Assembly (NCBI GenBank): GCA_964447315.1
Contig: CAYURQ010000001.1
Location: 1-64,000 of the forward strand
Length of the DNA stretch: 64,000 bases
Origin: MWBV01 sp964447315
GTDB lineage: Archaea > Nanobdellota > Nanobdellia > Pacearchaeales > GW2011-AR1
Reading direction: 5' to 3'
Positions 1 through 8,100 of the stretch are shown here, piece after piece. A program made the position numbers and the translations under genes. The notes below the pieces were generated by a model. The model was not told where the DNA came from. It saw only the letters and a program-made list of their open reading frames with translations, and did not search any database. Positions within the stretch are counted from its first letter, which is position 1. Every line of letters begins with the position of its first letter.

Positions 1-489
1 AATCGCTTTTATCATTGTTTTTATTTGAATGTTATTTCTTATAAAATCTTCAAATTTTTCTTGATTAAGAAAAGCAACTGAAGTATTTGGTCTTAAGTAT
101 CTCATTTCTTTTGATTTTTCATAATTTGTAATTAGTTTAACTTTGAATTCTATATTCTTGTTTATGTTTTCTTGAATAAATTTATTAATTCCTTTAATTA
201 TTGTTGAATATTGTATGTTTAATTTTTTTATTTCATGATTTACACTTGGAAAACAAAATTTAGGTAAATTAAATATGTCTTTTTTCTTTACAAAATTAGC
301 TTCTTCTAGTATTTCTGCATATTGTTGTTCAGCCATAGGCAATGAAAGCATATCATTATTTATTAGGTATTCAAGCATGCTATTTGCTACTATTTTTTCT
401 ATTGGTTTTCTAACTAAACTATTTCCTTTGTAATTGTAGTTTCTTTTGTTTTTTGCCCCATTTTCAATTAAATAATCTTTGAATTCCAT
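1..489 (-). CDS. hypothetical protein, C-terminal part cut by window edge
   Basis: An open frame runs from an ATG at 489 to the first base of the window without a stop, giving at least 163 residues. It begins MEFKDYLIENGAKNKRNYNY and is rich in Lys, Asn and Ile, like the other genes here. I see no signal peptide, membrane segment or recognisable motif. It is divergent from the scpA gene, with 164 bases between the starts. The function is unknown and the true C-terminus is outside the window. Confidence 0.6.
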   Translation of the reverse strand, partial: MEFKDYLIENGAKNKRNYNYKGNSLVRKPIEKIVANSMLEYLINNDMLSLPMAEQQYAEILEEANFVKKKDIFNLPKFCFPSVNHEIKKLNIQYSTIIKGINKFIQENINKNIEFKVKLITNYEKSKEMRYLRPNTSVAFLNQEKFEDFIRNNIQIKTMIKAI

Positions 490-562
490 AATTTTTTAAC
501 TTTGTTTTTATTTAAATAAATTTATGTTCTTTTCTTTAGGTTTTTATTGTCAGTACTAGAAG

Positions 563-582
563 AGATTTTAAAAGTAAAATCT
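563..582. promoter_or_regulatory. short inverted repeat upstream of scpA
   Basis: AGATTTTA-AAAG-TAAAATCT is a perfect 8-base inverted repeat with a 4-base centre in the divergent intergenic space. It could be an operator or a chance repeat in AT-rich DNA. A similar one (AGTAAAATC-ATAA-GATTTTACT) lies before dnaG at 45814-45835. Confidence 0.25.
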
Positions 583-624
583 TATTTATTGATTAATTGT
601 TATATTATATAGGGGGACTTAAAC

Positions 625-637
625 TTTATATATAAAA
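625..637 (+). promoter_or_regulatory. TATA box of scpA
   Basis: TTTATATATAAAA is centred about 24 bases before the scpA ATG at 654. In archaea transcription starts about 25 bases after the TATA centre, so the transcript is probably leaderless. No Shine-Dalgarno sequence is seen. Confidence 0.55.
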
Positions 638-653
638 GAATTCTTGGATAAAA

Positions 654-1637
654 ATGGAAGAAATAAAAGAGAGTTTAAGAGATGATTCTGAAAATAGTTC
701 TCAGTTTTCAGACCCTGAAATTAAAAATACAGTTGGGCAAGATGAAGTTCATGATTTATTATTTAAGCGTGAAATTGCTTGGAATGATATTATTTATGAT
801 TTGATTAATACAGAGCAATTAGATCCTTGGAATGTTGATTTAATTATTTTAACAGAAAAATATTTGCAGAAAATTGAAGAACTTGAAGAACAGGATTTTT
901 TTATTTCAAGTCAAGTAATGCTTGCTGCTGCATTGCTATTGAGAATTAAGTCAGAAATATTGTTGAATAAACACATAAAGAGCATTGATGATATTTTATT
1001 TAATAGAAGTCATGATTCAGTGAAAAATTATAGTATGGAAAGAATTGAATTAGATGAAGAAATTCCTGAATTAGTTCCTAGAAGTCCAATTCCTCGTTTT
1101 AAGAAAGTTACTTTACAAGAACTTATGGAAAGTTTGAATAAAGCAATCATAACTGAAAATCGTAGAATAAAGAAAGAAATTGTTAATAAAAATGCTATTA
1201 GAGAAAGTTCTGTTTCCCTGCCTAAAAAAACAATTTCAATTAAAGATAGAATTAAAGAAATTTTTGATATGTTAAGTGGGCATTTTGTTGAGAATAAAGA
1301 ACATACAAAAGTTGGATATAGTATTTTTGTTGGTTTGGATAAACAAAAAAGAATTGAATATTTTTCACCTTTGCTTCATCTTGAAAATCAAAAGAAGGTG
1401 TGGTTAGAGCAAGAAGAGCATTTTAAGGAGATTGATATTTGGATGAGAAAAACTTACATTCAGTATAAAGGTGATCCATTTGCTGATTTAAAAACAGAAT
1501 TTGAAGAAGAACTAATTAAAGAAATGCAAGAAAATGAAGATGCTGAAATACAAGAAGAAGCAAATGCTATTGAGAATATGAAACCTAAGAAAAGGAAAAA
1601 AGAAGTTGAAGTTATTCCTGGAAAGGATTTGATTTAA
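654..1637 (+). CDS. scpA: segregation and condensation protein A (ScpA kleisin)
   Basis: ScpA is the kleisin that bridges the two SMC heads in the prokaryotic condensin ring, which helps fold and segregate the chromosome. The 327-residue protein has the typical ScpA N-terminus: a helical block with LDPWNVDLIILTEKYL around residues 55-72, followed by a leucine-rich helix where ScpA binds the SMC neck. The middle is charged and variable, and a winged-helix-like C-terminal part reads FADLKTEFEEELIKEM. Its likely partner is the SMC encoded about 49 kb away (50324-53182). No scpB is seen in the window. The start is supported by a TATA box 24 bases upstream. Confidence 0.88.
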   Translation: MEEIKESLRDDSENSSQFSDPEIKNTVGQDEVHDLLFKREIAWNDIIYDLINTEQLDPWNVDLIILTEKYLQKIEELEEQDFFISSQVMLAAALLLRIKSEILLNKHIKSIDDILFNRSHDSVKNYSMERIELDEEIPELVPRSPIPRFKKVTLQELMESLNKAIITENRRIKKEIVNKNAIRESSVSLPKKTISIKDRIKEIFDMLSGHFVENKEHTKVGYSIFVGLDKQKRIEYFSPLLHLENQKKVWLEQEEHFKEIDIWMRKTYIQYKGDPFADLKTEFEEELIKEMQENEDAEIQEEANAIENMKPKKRKKEVEVIPGKDLI

Positions 1638-1806
1638 TTGATATAAGCGATTATTCATAATTTTTTATTATTACTGATGAAATATGCCATCAATAATCAT
1701 CCTGCTTTAAATTTTAGATTTTATTTTCATATTAATTGTTTTTCCTTTTGCATCATAAATATTGCTATAACAAAACTTTTATATTTATTAAATACCTATA
1801 ATTTAC

Positions 1807-2478
1807 ATGAAATTAGCACTACTTTTGTCTGGAGGAAAAGATTCAGTGTACTCAGGATACATTGCAAAAAAAGCTGGAAATGAGTTAGCTTGTGCAATAA
1901 CAATGCTTTCTGCTAATAAAGATAGTTTTATGTTTCACACTCCTTCTATTGAAAAAACAAAAAAACAAGCAGAAGTAATGAAAATTCCTTTTGTTTCTCA
2001 TAATACTTCTGGTATTAAAGAACAAGAATTAGATGATTTAGAAGATGCACTTATTTTAGCTAAAAAAGATTATCATATTACAGGAGTTGTTACAGGTGCG
2101 ATAAAGAGTGTTTATCAAGCTACTCGTGTTCAAAAAATATGCGATAAACTTAATTTAAAGTGTTTTAATCCACTTTGGCAGTCCTCTGAATTAGAATATC
2201 TGCAAGAGCTTGTTGATAATGATTTTGAAATAATTATTGTTGGGGTATTTGCTTATCCTTTAGATAAAAGTTGGCTTGGAAGAAAAATTGACAATAAATT
2301 TATTGAAGAAATTAAAGAACTTCAAAATAGATATGATATTCATCCTGCTGGTGAAGGAGGAGAATTTGAAACTTTTGTTTTAAACTGCCCTCTTTTTTAT
2401 AAGGAATTAAAAGTTAAGTCTTTTGAGGATATTGATGAAGGAGAGCATAGTTTTAGAAGAGAAATTGAGTTAGAATAA
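1807..2478 (+). CDS. dph6: diphthine--ammonia ligase (Dph6) family ATP pyrophosphatase
   Basis: This is an adenine-nucleotide alpha-hydrolase of the MJ0570/Dph6 family. In eukaryotes Dph6 amidates diphthine on elongation factor 2 as the last step of diphthamide synthesis. The PP-loop SGGKDS is at residues 8-13 (MKLALLLSGGKDSVYSG), and the family block GVVTGAIKSVYQATRVQ lies in the middle, followed by FNPLWQ. The length of 223 residues is normal for archaeal members. The window also encodes Dph2 (10143-11132) and EF-2 (37749-39908), which supports a diphthamide role. The gene stands alone after a 169-base gap. Confidence 0.85.
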   Translation: MKLALLLSGGKDSVYSGYIAKKAGNELACAITMLSANKDSFMFHTPSIEKTKKQAEVMKIPFVSHNTSGIKEQELDDLEDALILAKKDYHITGVVTGAIKSVYQATRVQKICDKLNLKCFNPLWQSSELEYLQELVDNDFEIIIVGVFAYPLDKSWLGRKIDNKFIEEIKELQNRYDIHPAGEGGEFETFVLNCPLFYKELKVKSFEDIDEGEHSFRREIELE

Positions 2479-2553
2479 GATTTAGTGAAAGATTTTTTGA
2501 TTGGATAATTTTTTAAATTTAAATTATTTAGTTTAGGATATAAAAATAGGAAT

Positions 2554-3108
2554 ATGATATTAATTATTTCAACGTGTGCTGATGTTTTACATGAAAATGA
2601 ATTTGTTAAACCAATTGAAAATATTTTAAATGAAAATGATATTTGGTATTATACAAAACATTACAAAGAAGTTAATGATAAAGATTTGAAAAAGTGTAGT
2701 AAAGTAATTATTTCTGGGACTTCTTTGGAGGATAATCAGTATTTCAAGGATATTAGCTTGTTTTTTTGGATAAAGGAATTTCATAAACCTATTTTAGGTA
2801 TTTGTTCTGGAATGCAAATTATTGGATTAGTTTTTAATGGTAAAACAAAAAAAATGAAAGAAATTGGTTTTTACAAAGAAAGATTTTTACGTAATTTTTT
2901 AAGTATTCAGTTTAATAAAGATATTGAAGTTTATCATTTACATAATAGTTATGTCACATTGCCAAAAGAATTTGAAAGTTATGCAATAAGCTATCCTGAA
3001 AAAGTTGTGCAAGCAATGAAACACACTTCAAAGGAAATTTATGGAGTTTTATTTCATCCAGAAGTTAGAAATCCTGGAATGATTCTTGAGTTTTGTAAAA
3101 TAAAATAA
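2554..3108 (+). CDS. class I glutamine amidotransferase (GMP synthase subunit A-like)
   Basis: The 184-residue protein is a class I glutamine amidotransferase domain, which releases ammonia from glutamine for a partner synthetase. The catalytic triad is visible: Cys84 in LGICSGMQ, and His168 and Glu170 in LFHPEV. Size and order fit the stand-alone archaeal GMP synthetase glutaminase subunit (GuaA-A). No ATP-pyrophosphatase subunit is nearby, so another acceptor reaction is possible. It follows dph6 by 75 bases with its own AT-rich leader. Confidence 0.72.
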   Translation: MILIISTCADVLHENEFVKPIENILNENDIWYYTKHYKEVNDKDLKKCSKVIISGTSLEDNQYFKDISLFFWIKEFHKPILGICSGMQIIGLVFNGKTKKMKEIGFYKERFLRNFLSIQFNKDIEVYHLHNSYVTLPKEFESYAISYPEKVVQAMKHTSKEIYGVLFHPEVRNPGMILEFCKIK

Positions 3109-3237
3109 TTTTTTATTTTATACACTACTTTTTAGTTAAAAATAGGTTTTATTAAGAGGATTTTCTTATATGAATCATAGTAAATACGCTAATAACTACT
3201 TTTTGTAATAGTAGTCTCAGTTGGGGTGTGAAAAAGA

Positions 3238-3257
3238 GTCGATTCTAGAATTTCGAC
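3238..3257. promoter_or_regulatory. inverted repeat abutting a start codon
   Basis: GTCGA...TCGAC flanks the internal palindrome TTCTAGAA, and the last base touches the ATG at 3258. In RNA it could form a hairpin in front of the start codon of the surface-protein gene. It may also be chance. Confidence 0.3.
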
Positions 3258-4829
3258 ATGAATACACAATGGAACTCTAGAAATCGAACATTTGTACTAG
3301 TAGCTACTTTATTATTCTTAATTCTTGTTTTTTTTGCTCTTTCTAAATTAAGTACTGGTTTTATTACTGGTTTTGCTGGACAAGAATCAGGTTCTATTCA
3401 AGAAGAAGTTTTATTTCAACCTTTGGATTCAACTCAACAACAAATTCCTCAATTACCTCTAATGCCTGAATTAATAGATGATGAGCCTCAGGAAAATATT
3501 TTTTTAGATTCTGGTAGACGTGGGTTTATTGAAGGAAGTTCTGGAAGTGGTTTTGCTGGAAATTCTGCTAATAGTAATAGAGGTAATGAACTTGATGATT
3601 CTGGTAATGGAGTTATTCCTACTGGGCAATCAAATAAAACCCAACCAAATAATGAAAATCAAGGACCTACGAGTTTCAATAAAAGATTATCTAAAATTCC
3701 ATATGGATTGCAAATTAAGAGAAATTCACTTGTTGTTTCAGAAGGGCAAGAATTCAATGGAAGAGTTGGATTTAATTTAGAAAAAACATCTAAAAAAATT
3801 TCAAGATTTAATATTACTTTTCAATCAGATATTGATATTTCTGATATTGTTGCAGATAGTGATTTAACAATTGGAAAATCATTTATGCACCATAGTTCTG
3901 TTTTGCTTGAAGACATTGAACTTTTTGTTCCTGTTAAGCCAGATGATGTTGCAATTGTAATTTGTTCAAATGCTTCTAGTTATGATGAAATTTATTATGG
4001 TTGTTCAGAGTTGCCTGAAATTACAAAAGAAGAAGTTTTATATCTTCCAAATGAGAGGGTTACTTTAAGTGATGATGGTGTTTATTATATTATTTCTGGA
4101 ATTACTGGAACAGGTGCAACTGGTGCTAATGTAAGTGTTTTAGGTTCTGATTCTACAACAGGTGTTTCTCCTGGACTTGATAACGGTGTTTTTGGAGGAA
4201 ACTTAACTGAAATGAATATATCAGGAAATTATACAACCAAATCTTGGCAAGGGTATTATGGTAATGCATCAGGAGTTATTACTTTATCAGATAGTTCTAA
4301 TAATACTTTATATAATTGGACAATGACTTCTCCTGAAGGAGTGATAATGGCTTCTATTAATGATACAATTTATTGGAATAATATTCAATGTTTTAATTAT
4401 AGTGCAAGCGGCAGTTATATTGCTGAATTACAAGGCGGAGGAGCAACAAACCAATATGGAACTAATTTAACTCAATTAGAAGATGAATTTAATTTAGAGC
4501 CTCAAGATATAGATGGAGTAGATGAAACTTTTACATTGCAAGGAGCAGGAACTCATGATGTTTTTTATATTAATAATAATGAATTTAGTGAAGGAGAGTG
4601 CATGAATACAAGAATTTTTGGTTCAGGTGGTTCTCAGAATAATGGAGAATTTGAAGAAGTTATCTTGTATGAACCTAGTTCTTATAGTGTTGTATTTGCA
4701 AGCTTATTGAATGAGAATCTTATGGGATTTAATGATAAAACTCATGATTTTCAATTAATGGTCTTAGAAGATGGGCATAATGGGGATGTTACAACAACAA
4801 CTTATTATTTTTATACTGAGATGCATTAG
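3258..4829 (+). CDS. secreted or membrane-anchored surface protein, unknown
   Basis: This 523-residue protein has one N-terminal hydrophobic segment at about residues 11-30 (TFVLVATLLFLILVFFA) preceded by Arg and Asn, fitting a signal anchor or signal peptide. A low-complexity Gly/Ser/Asn/Gln linker follows at about 85-140. The rest is beta-rich and carries many N-X-S/T sequons such as NISGNYTT and NNTLYNWT, so it is probably extracytoplasmic and may be glycosylated. No enzyme motif is visible. A 149-base gap without genes precedes it, with an inverted repeat touching the ATG. A surface or adhesin-like role is inference. Confidence 0.7.
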   Translation: MNTQWNSRNRTFVLVATLLFLILVFFALSKLSTGFITGFAGQESGSIQEEVLFQPLDSTQQQIPQLPLMPELIDDEPQENIFLDSGRRGFIEGSSGSGFAGNSANSNRGNELDDSGNGVIPTGQSNKTQPNNENQGPTSFNKRLSKIPYGLQIKRNSLVVSEGQEFNGRVGFNLEKTSKKISRFNITFQSDIDISDIVADSDLTIGKSFMHHSSVLLEDIELFVPVKPDDVAIVICSNASSYDEIYYGCSELPEITKEEVLYLPNERVTLSDDGVYYIISGITGTGATGANVSVLGSDSTTGVSPGLDNGVFGGNLTEMNISGNYTTKSWQGYYGNASGVITLSDSSNNTLYNWTMTSPEGVIMASINDTIYWNNIQCFNYSASGSYIAELQGGGATNQYGTNLTQLEDEFNLEPQDIDGVDETFTLQGAGTHDVFYINNNEFSEGECMNTRIFGSGGSQNNGEFEEVILYEPSSYSVVFASLLNENLMGFNDKTHDFQLMVLEDGHNGDVTTTTYYFYTEMH

Positions 4830-4865
4830 TTAAATAAAAAATAAAATTAATTTTGATTTATAGCT

Positions 4866-5315
4866 TTAATTAGCATATGGACATTCTCTAGAGTATCCTT
4901 GTGAACCTTTATATGCATTTCCAGAACCTTGTCCAGAGTGCATTCCTTGTCCTTTCATTGATTGTCCATTTCCTTGTCCTTGTTTCATTCCTTGACCAAG
5001 CCCCAATTCTGCTCTTAATTCAGCAGCTTTATCTAAGTCTCCTGAAATAGCAGCATTATGAGAATCTACAAATAATGCAAAATTGCTTTCATCAATTTTA
5101 TTAAGTACTCCTGGACTTCTTCCATCTTCTGTCATTAAAGCTACCCATGCATTATAGTCATAATTTGTAAAAGCTTCTTGCATTGCCTGATGTCTATCAT
5201 CTGAATAATTAGGTCCTTTAACAGAAGGGTCTCCTTGATAAGCAGCAACTAGGCTAATACCTAAAAGAGCGACAATTCCTAAAGCAACAAATCCCATTGT
5301 TTTTTTGTTTTTCAT
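4866..5315 (-). CDS. small secreted Gln/Gly/Met-rich protein
   Basis: I place the start at the ATG at 5315 (MKNKKTMGFVAL). A strong Shine-Dalgarno, AAGGAGGT, sits at 5322-5329, and an earlier in-frame TTG would put that site inside the gene. The 149 residues begin with a signal peptide (hydrophobic ALGIVALLGISLVAA). A helical domain follows with the pattern YNAWVALM...LNKIDESNFALFVDSH and AAELRAELGLGQ, seen in small secreted proteins of bacteria and archaea. The C-terminus is repetitive (GQGMKQGQGNGQS). The function is unknown. Its leader resembles that of the pilin-like gene at 13448-13918. Confidence 0.7.
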   Translation of the reverse strand: MKNKKTMGFVALGIVALLGISLVAAYQGDPSVKGPNYSDDRHQAMQEAFTNYDYNAWVALMTEDGRSPGVLNKIDESNFALFVDSHNAAISGDLDKAAELRAELGLGQGMKQGQGNGQSMKGQGMHSGQGSGNAYKGSQGYSRECPYAN

Positions 5316-5321
5316 TTTTTT

Positions 5322-5329
5322 ACCTCCTT
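5322..5329 (-). promoter_or_regulatory. strong Shine-Dalgarno site
   Basis: On the minus strand AAGGAGGT lies 6 bases before the ATG at 5315 and decides the start of the small secreted protein. Most genes in this window lack such a site. Confidence 0.7.
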
Positions 5330-5445
5330 TCAATTATATTGAAAGTGATAAATATTGGAAAAGAAAGTTATTTATAAACAAGAGGAAATGAAAATGTATA
5401 CTTTAAGTCCATTTAATTTATAAAAGAAAATTAGAGATATATAAT

Positions 5446-6096
5446 ATGGCGCAGGGAATGATGATGCAATCAATGGGAATTAATTTAATTTATTCATTTG
5501 TAATTTTACTAATTTGTATTCTTGCTTATATTGAAACTCGAGAAATTTCTAAATTAAGTTCTTATAAAGGAATTGATTTTTTTAGAAATACTTTTTTGTT
5601 TTTTGGAATCAGTTATCTTCTTGCTTTTATTTTTTCATTTGGTTTTTTTCAAAGAAGTTTTCATCTTCCAGGAAATATTTTGTTTTTTGCAATAATGATT
5701 TATACTAGTTTAATGGCAGGGTTTTATTTGGTTTTAACTATTGGAAGTAAAAGACTTCCAAAAAATACTAAAAATATTGAAATTATTTTGCATTGCATTG
5801 CAATTTTATTCACTTTTGTTGTTTTATTACTTAATAATTTTTGGATACATATTTCTCTTCAAGTTTTAATTTTAGTTGTGGGAATTATCTTTCTTTACTT
5901 AGATAAAAAGAAGACAAGTATGCTTGTTATTTATCAACTTCTTTTGTTTTTTTGGATTTTAGGTATTATGGATTTTTTTATTCCAAATTTTTTTAAAGAA
6001 TTACAAATGATTGTTTATCTTGCCTCAATAGTTGTTTTCTTTTTAGTATTGTATAAAATCAATAAATCAATGCAACCTAAGCATAGGAAGGATTAA
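5446..6096 (+). CDS. multi-pass membrane protein (about 7 helices), unknown
   Basis: The 216-residue protein is almost entirely hydrophobic, with about seven predicted membrane helices. They start near residue 12 (NLIYSFVILLICILAYIE) and end before the basic tail KSMQPKHRKD. I see no catalytic motif. The stop codon is directly followed by the ATG of a winged-helix protein (TAA-ATG), so the two genes form a unit: a membrane protein plus a small DNA-binding protein. This suggests a sensor/regulator pair, but that is inference. Confidence 0.68.
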   Translation: MAQGMMMQSMGINLIYSFVILLICILAYIETREISKLSSYKGIDFFRNTFLFFGISYLLAFIFSFGFFQRSFHLPGNILFFAIMIYTSLMAGFYLVLTIGSKRLPKNTKNIEIILHCIAILFTFVVLLLNNFWIHISLQVLILVVGIIFLYLDKKKTSMLVIYQLLLFFWILGIMDFFIPNFFKELQMIVYLASIVVFFLVLYKINKSMQPKHRKD

Positions 6097-6366
6097 ATGA
6101 AGAGAGATAGATTAAAAGTTATTCATGATATTTTAAAAATAATTAAAGATAATAATAATTTAATAAAACCAACTCCTTTGCTTAGGTTTTCAAATCTTAG
6201 CACAAATAGTTTTAATGAATACATTAAGGAACTTCTTCATAGAGATTTTGTAAAACAAAAAAATGATAAAAAAGGAAAAAAAGTTTTTATATTAACAGAT
6301 AAAGGTTTTGAATATTTAGATAAGTATAGAATAATAGTTGGTTTTATTGAGGACTTTGGATTATAA
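6097..6366 (+). CDS. winged-helix DNA-binding protein (HTH_45-like)
   Basis: The 89-residue protein fits the small archaeal winged-helix family. Its first helix reads RLKVIHDILKIIKDN, the turn and recognition helix read LSTNSFNEYIKELLHRDFV, and the wing reads KKGKKVFILTDKGFEYLDKY. It starts at the base after the stop of the membrane protein at 5446-6096, so the two are almost surely cotranscribed. It is probably a transcription regulator; its target is unknown. Confidence 0.75.
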   Translation: MKRDRLKVIHDILKIIKDNNNLIKPTPLLRFSNLSTNSFNEYIKELLHRDFVKQKNDKKGKKVFILTDKGFEYLDKYRIIVGFIEDFGL

Positions 6367-6371
6367 GATTA

Positions 6372-6578
6372 TTAGTTAATAATTTCGCAGGATTTTAGAG
6401 TATTTACTGGTAGATTTTTACTTGCATCTAAAATTTCAATCCCTAAAGTTTTACCTTCATTATCTAAATCTATATTTATGGATTCATTTAGTGAAATTGT
6501 CTTGCTAACTTCTCCCGGAGAGATGTCTGTGAAATATATGTATGCTGCGTCTGCTTCAGTATCTAAACTTATTTTCAT
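6372..6578 (-). CDS. DUF2283 family protein
   Basis: The 68-residue protein shows the DUF2283 pattern: MKISLDTEADAAYIYF, then ESINIDLDNEGKTLGIEILD and a short tail. The family is common in archaea and often lies beside DUF4258 proteins in toxin-antitoxin-like pairs. Its ATG overlaps the stop of the DUF4258 gene by 4 bases (6575-6578), so they are translated as a pair. An antitoxin-like role is inference. Confidence 0.78.
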   Translation of the reverse strand: MKISLDTEADAAYIYFTDISPGEVSKTISLNESINIDLDNEGKTLGIEILDASKNLPVNTLKSCEIIN

Positions 6579-6796
6579 TTTTTTATAACTGTGATTATCT
6601 TTATAAATTTATCTTTAGTGTAAACAATTTTTATGTCTTTTTTAAATGATTCAATCTTGTTTTCTTTATTAATAGTGTAGTCTGAGAAGTCTATGGCATC
6701 TCTTATTTCTTCAATAGTTATTCCTCTTTCAACCATCCTTTGTTTTGCATGGTTTGTTATAACAATTCTATATTCTATTTTATTTATTCTGCACAA
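6575..6796 (-). CDS. DUF4258 family protein
   Basis: The 73-residue protein matches DUF4258: an N-terminal strand, then ITNHAKQRMVERGITIEEI, and a C-terminal KIVYTKDKFIKIITVIKK. DUF4258 has a RelE/BrnT-like small toxin fold in some descriptions. The family consensus needs residues before the first internal Met, so the start must be the TTG at 6796, which lies inside the 3' end of hisS (17-base overlap). It is coupled to DUF2283 by a 4-base overlap. This could be a toxin-antitoxin-like pair carried in the hisS transcript. Confidence 0.7.
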   Translation of the reverse strand: MCRINKIEYRIVITNHAKQRMVERGITIEEIRDAIDFSDYTINKENKIESFKKDIKIVYTKDKFIKIITVIKK

Positions 6797-7952
6797 TTAC
6801 ATTCTTTTTTGTTAATTTTTCTAATGTAATTGTTTTTTCTTTTCCTGTTTTCATGTCTTTAACTTTGAATTTTTTTTGTTGAACTTCTTTAGCACCTACA
6901 AAGATTGTTTGATTGAATTTGTAGGAATTTGCATATTCTAATGCCTTGCTTGGTTTTCCATAAAATATAGAAACTTTGTTATTTTTTTGTCTTAATTTGT
7001 TTGCAATTTTAATTGCTTGTTTATCTTCATTTAATGAAACAATTAGAATTTTGTTGGTATTTAATTTAATATTAGATAACAAAACCAAAGGTTCAAGACC
7101 TAGAGATATTCCAGTGCATTGAGTATTATTAAAATTATAACTTCCTCCTCCACAAATTGAAACATTTAATTTTTTACTCCATACTTCAAATACTGTTCCA
7201 TTGTAATATGAAAATCCTCTTGCTAAGAAAGGTCTGAATTCAACTTCTATTTCAAATAATTTACAATATTCTTTTAATTCTTGAATTTCTTTGTAAGCTT
7301 GAAATTTTTTGTAATAATCTTCTTTTTTGGTAAATTCGTCTACTATATCTTCTGCTGAATATTTTTCTAGATTTTTTTTAACTTCTTGCTTTGATAACTT
7401 GTCTAATTTATCTATTTCACGAATAATATCTTCTGAATCTTTTTTAAATGAATATTGTGAGAGGATTTCATTTATTAATTTTCTATTATTAATATAAATT
7501 TTATTTTCAATTTTAAATGCATTGAGAATTTCTTTCATTATTGCAAATCCTTCTGCTTCATCTTTTACTGTTGAACCAACAACATCTGCATCACATTGTA
7601 TAAATTGCCTAGTTCTTCCCTCTCTTATTGGTTCATCTCTAAAATTATAACCTATTTGATATCGTTTAAATGGAAGTTTTTTATTTTCCATTAATCTTTT
7701 TAATTGAAATGTAAATTCATACCTAAGTGCTAATTTTCTTTCTCCTCTATCTTTTAATTTAAAGATATCACGAACTGCACTATCATTGGAGTTTTCTCCT
7801 TTTACAAATTCTTCATATTCAATTATTGGTGTTTCTACTGGGTTAAATCCATATTTTTCAAAAGTATTTTTTATAACTTCCAGTATAAAAGAACGTTTCT
7901 CTGCTTGTTCTCCAACATAATCATTGAATCCTTTTACTAAGTTTGTTTTCAT
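6780..7952 (-). CDS. hisS: histidyl-tRNA synthetase
   Basis: HisRS charges tRNA-His. The 390-residue protein has the class II core: KGFNDYVGEQAEKRSFILE at the start, motif 2 FRDEPIREGRTRQFIQCDAD near residue 105, the histidine-binding loop FRPFLARGFSYYNGTVFEVW, and motif 3 GISLGLEPLVLL. A short anticodon-binding domain ends the protein (KILIVSLNEDKQAIKIANKL). It is slightly shorter than most HisRS. Its substrate gene, tRNA-His, is 3.3 kb away at 11284-11356. Confidence 0.95.
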   Translation of the reverse strand: MKTNLVKGFNDYVGEQAEKRSFILEVIKNTFEKYGFNPVETPIIEYEEFVKGENSNDSAVRDIFKLKDRGERKLALRYEFTFQLKRLMENKKLPFKRYQIGYNFRDEPIREGRTRQFIQCDADVVGSTVKDEAEGFAIMKEILNAFKIENKIYINNRKLINEILSQYSFKKDSEDIIREIDKLDKLSKQEVKKNLEKYSAEDIVDEFTKKEDYYKKFQAYKEIQELKEYCKLFEIEVEFRPFLARGFSYYNGTVFEVWSKKLNVSICGGGSYNFNNTQCTGISLGLEPLVLLSNIKLNTNKILIVSLNEDKQAIKIANKLRQKNNKVSIFYGKPSKALEYANSYKFNQTIFVGAKEVQQKKFKVKDMKTGKEKTITLEKLTKKNVIVQNK

Positions 7953-8100
7953 AAATATGATAAGAAAGGGTTGTATAAAAAGGTTTTTAGCAAGATTGCA
8001 TTTAAGATAAATTGCTTTTCTTTAGAGGTTTAGAAAATTAATTTTTTATTGATAGAGTAAAAAACATACTTTTAAATACAAGATTTTTACTTGTTTTTTT

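Noticed and set aside
1677..1883. Short open frame before dph6
   Set aside because: It runs into dph6 in another frame, has no start signal and no recognisable sequence.
3520..3780. Alternative-frame reading of 86 codons inside the surface-protein gene
   Set aside because: It lies fully within the 3258-4829 gene and has a low-complexity Leu/Ile/Glu composition typical of a frame shadow.
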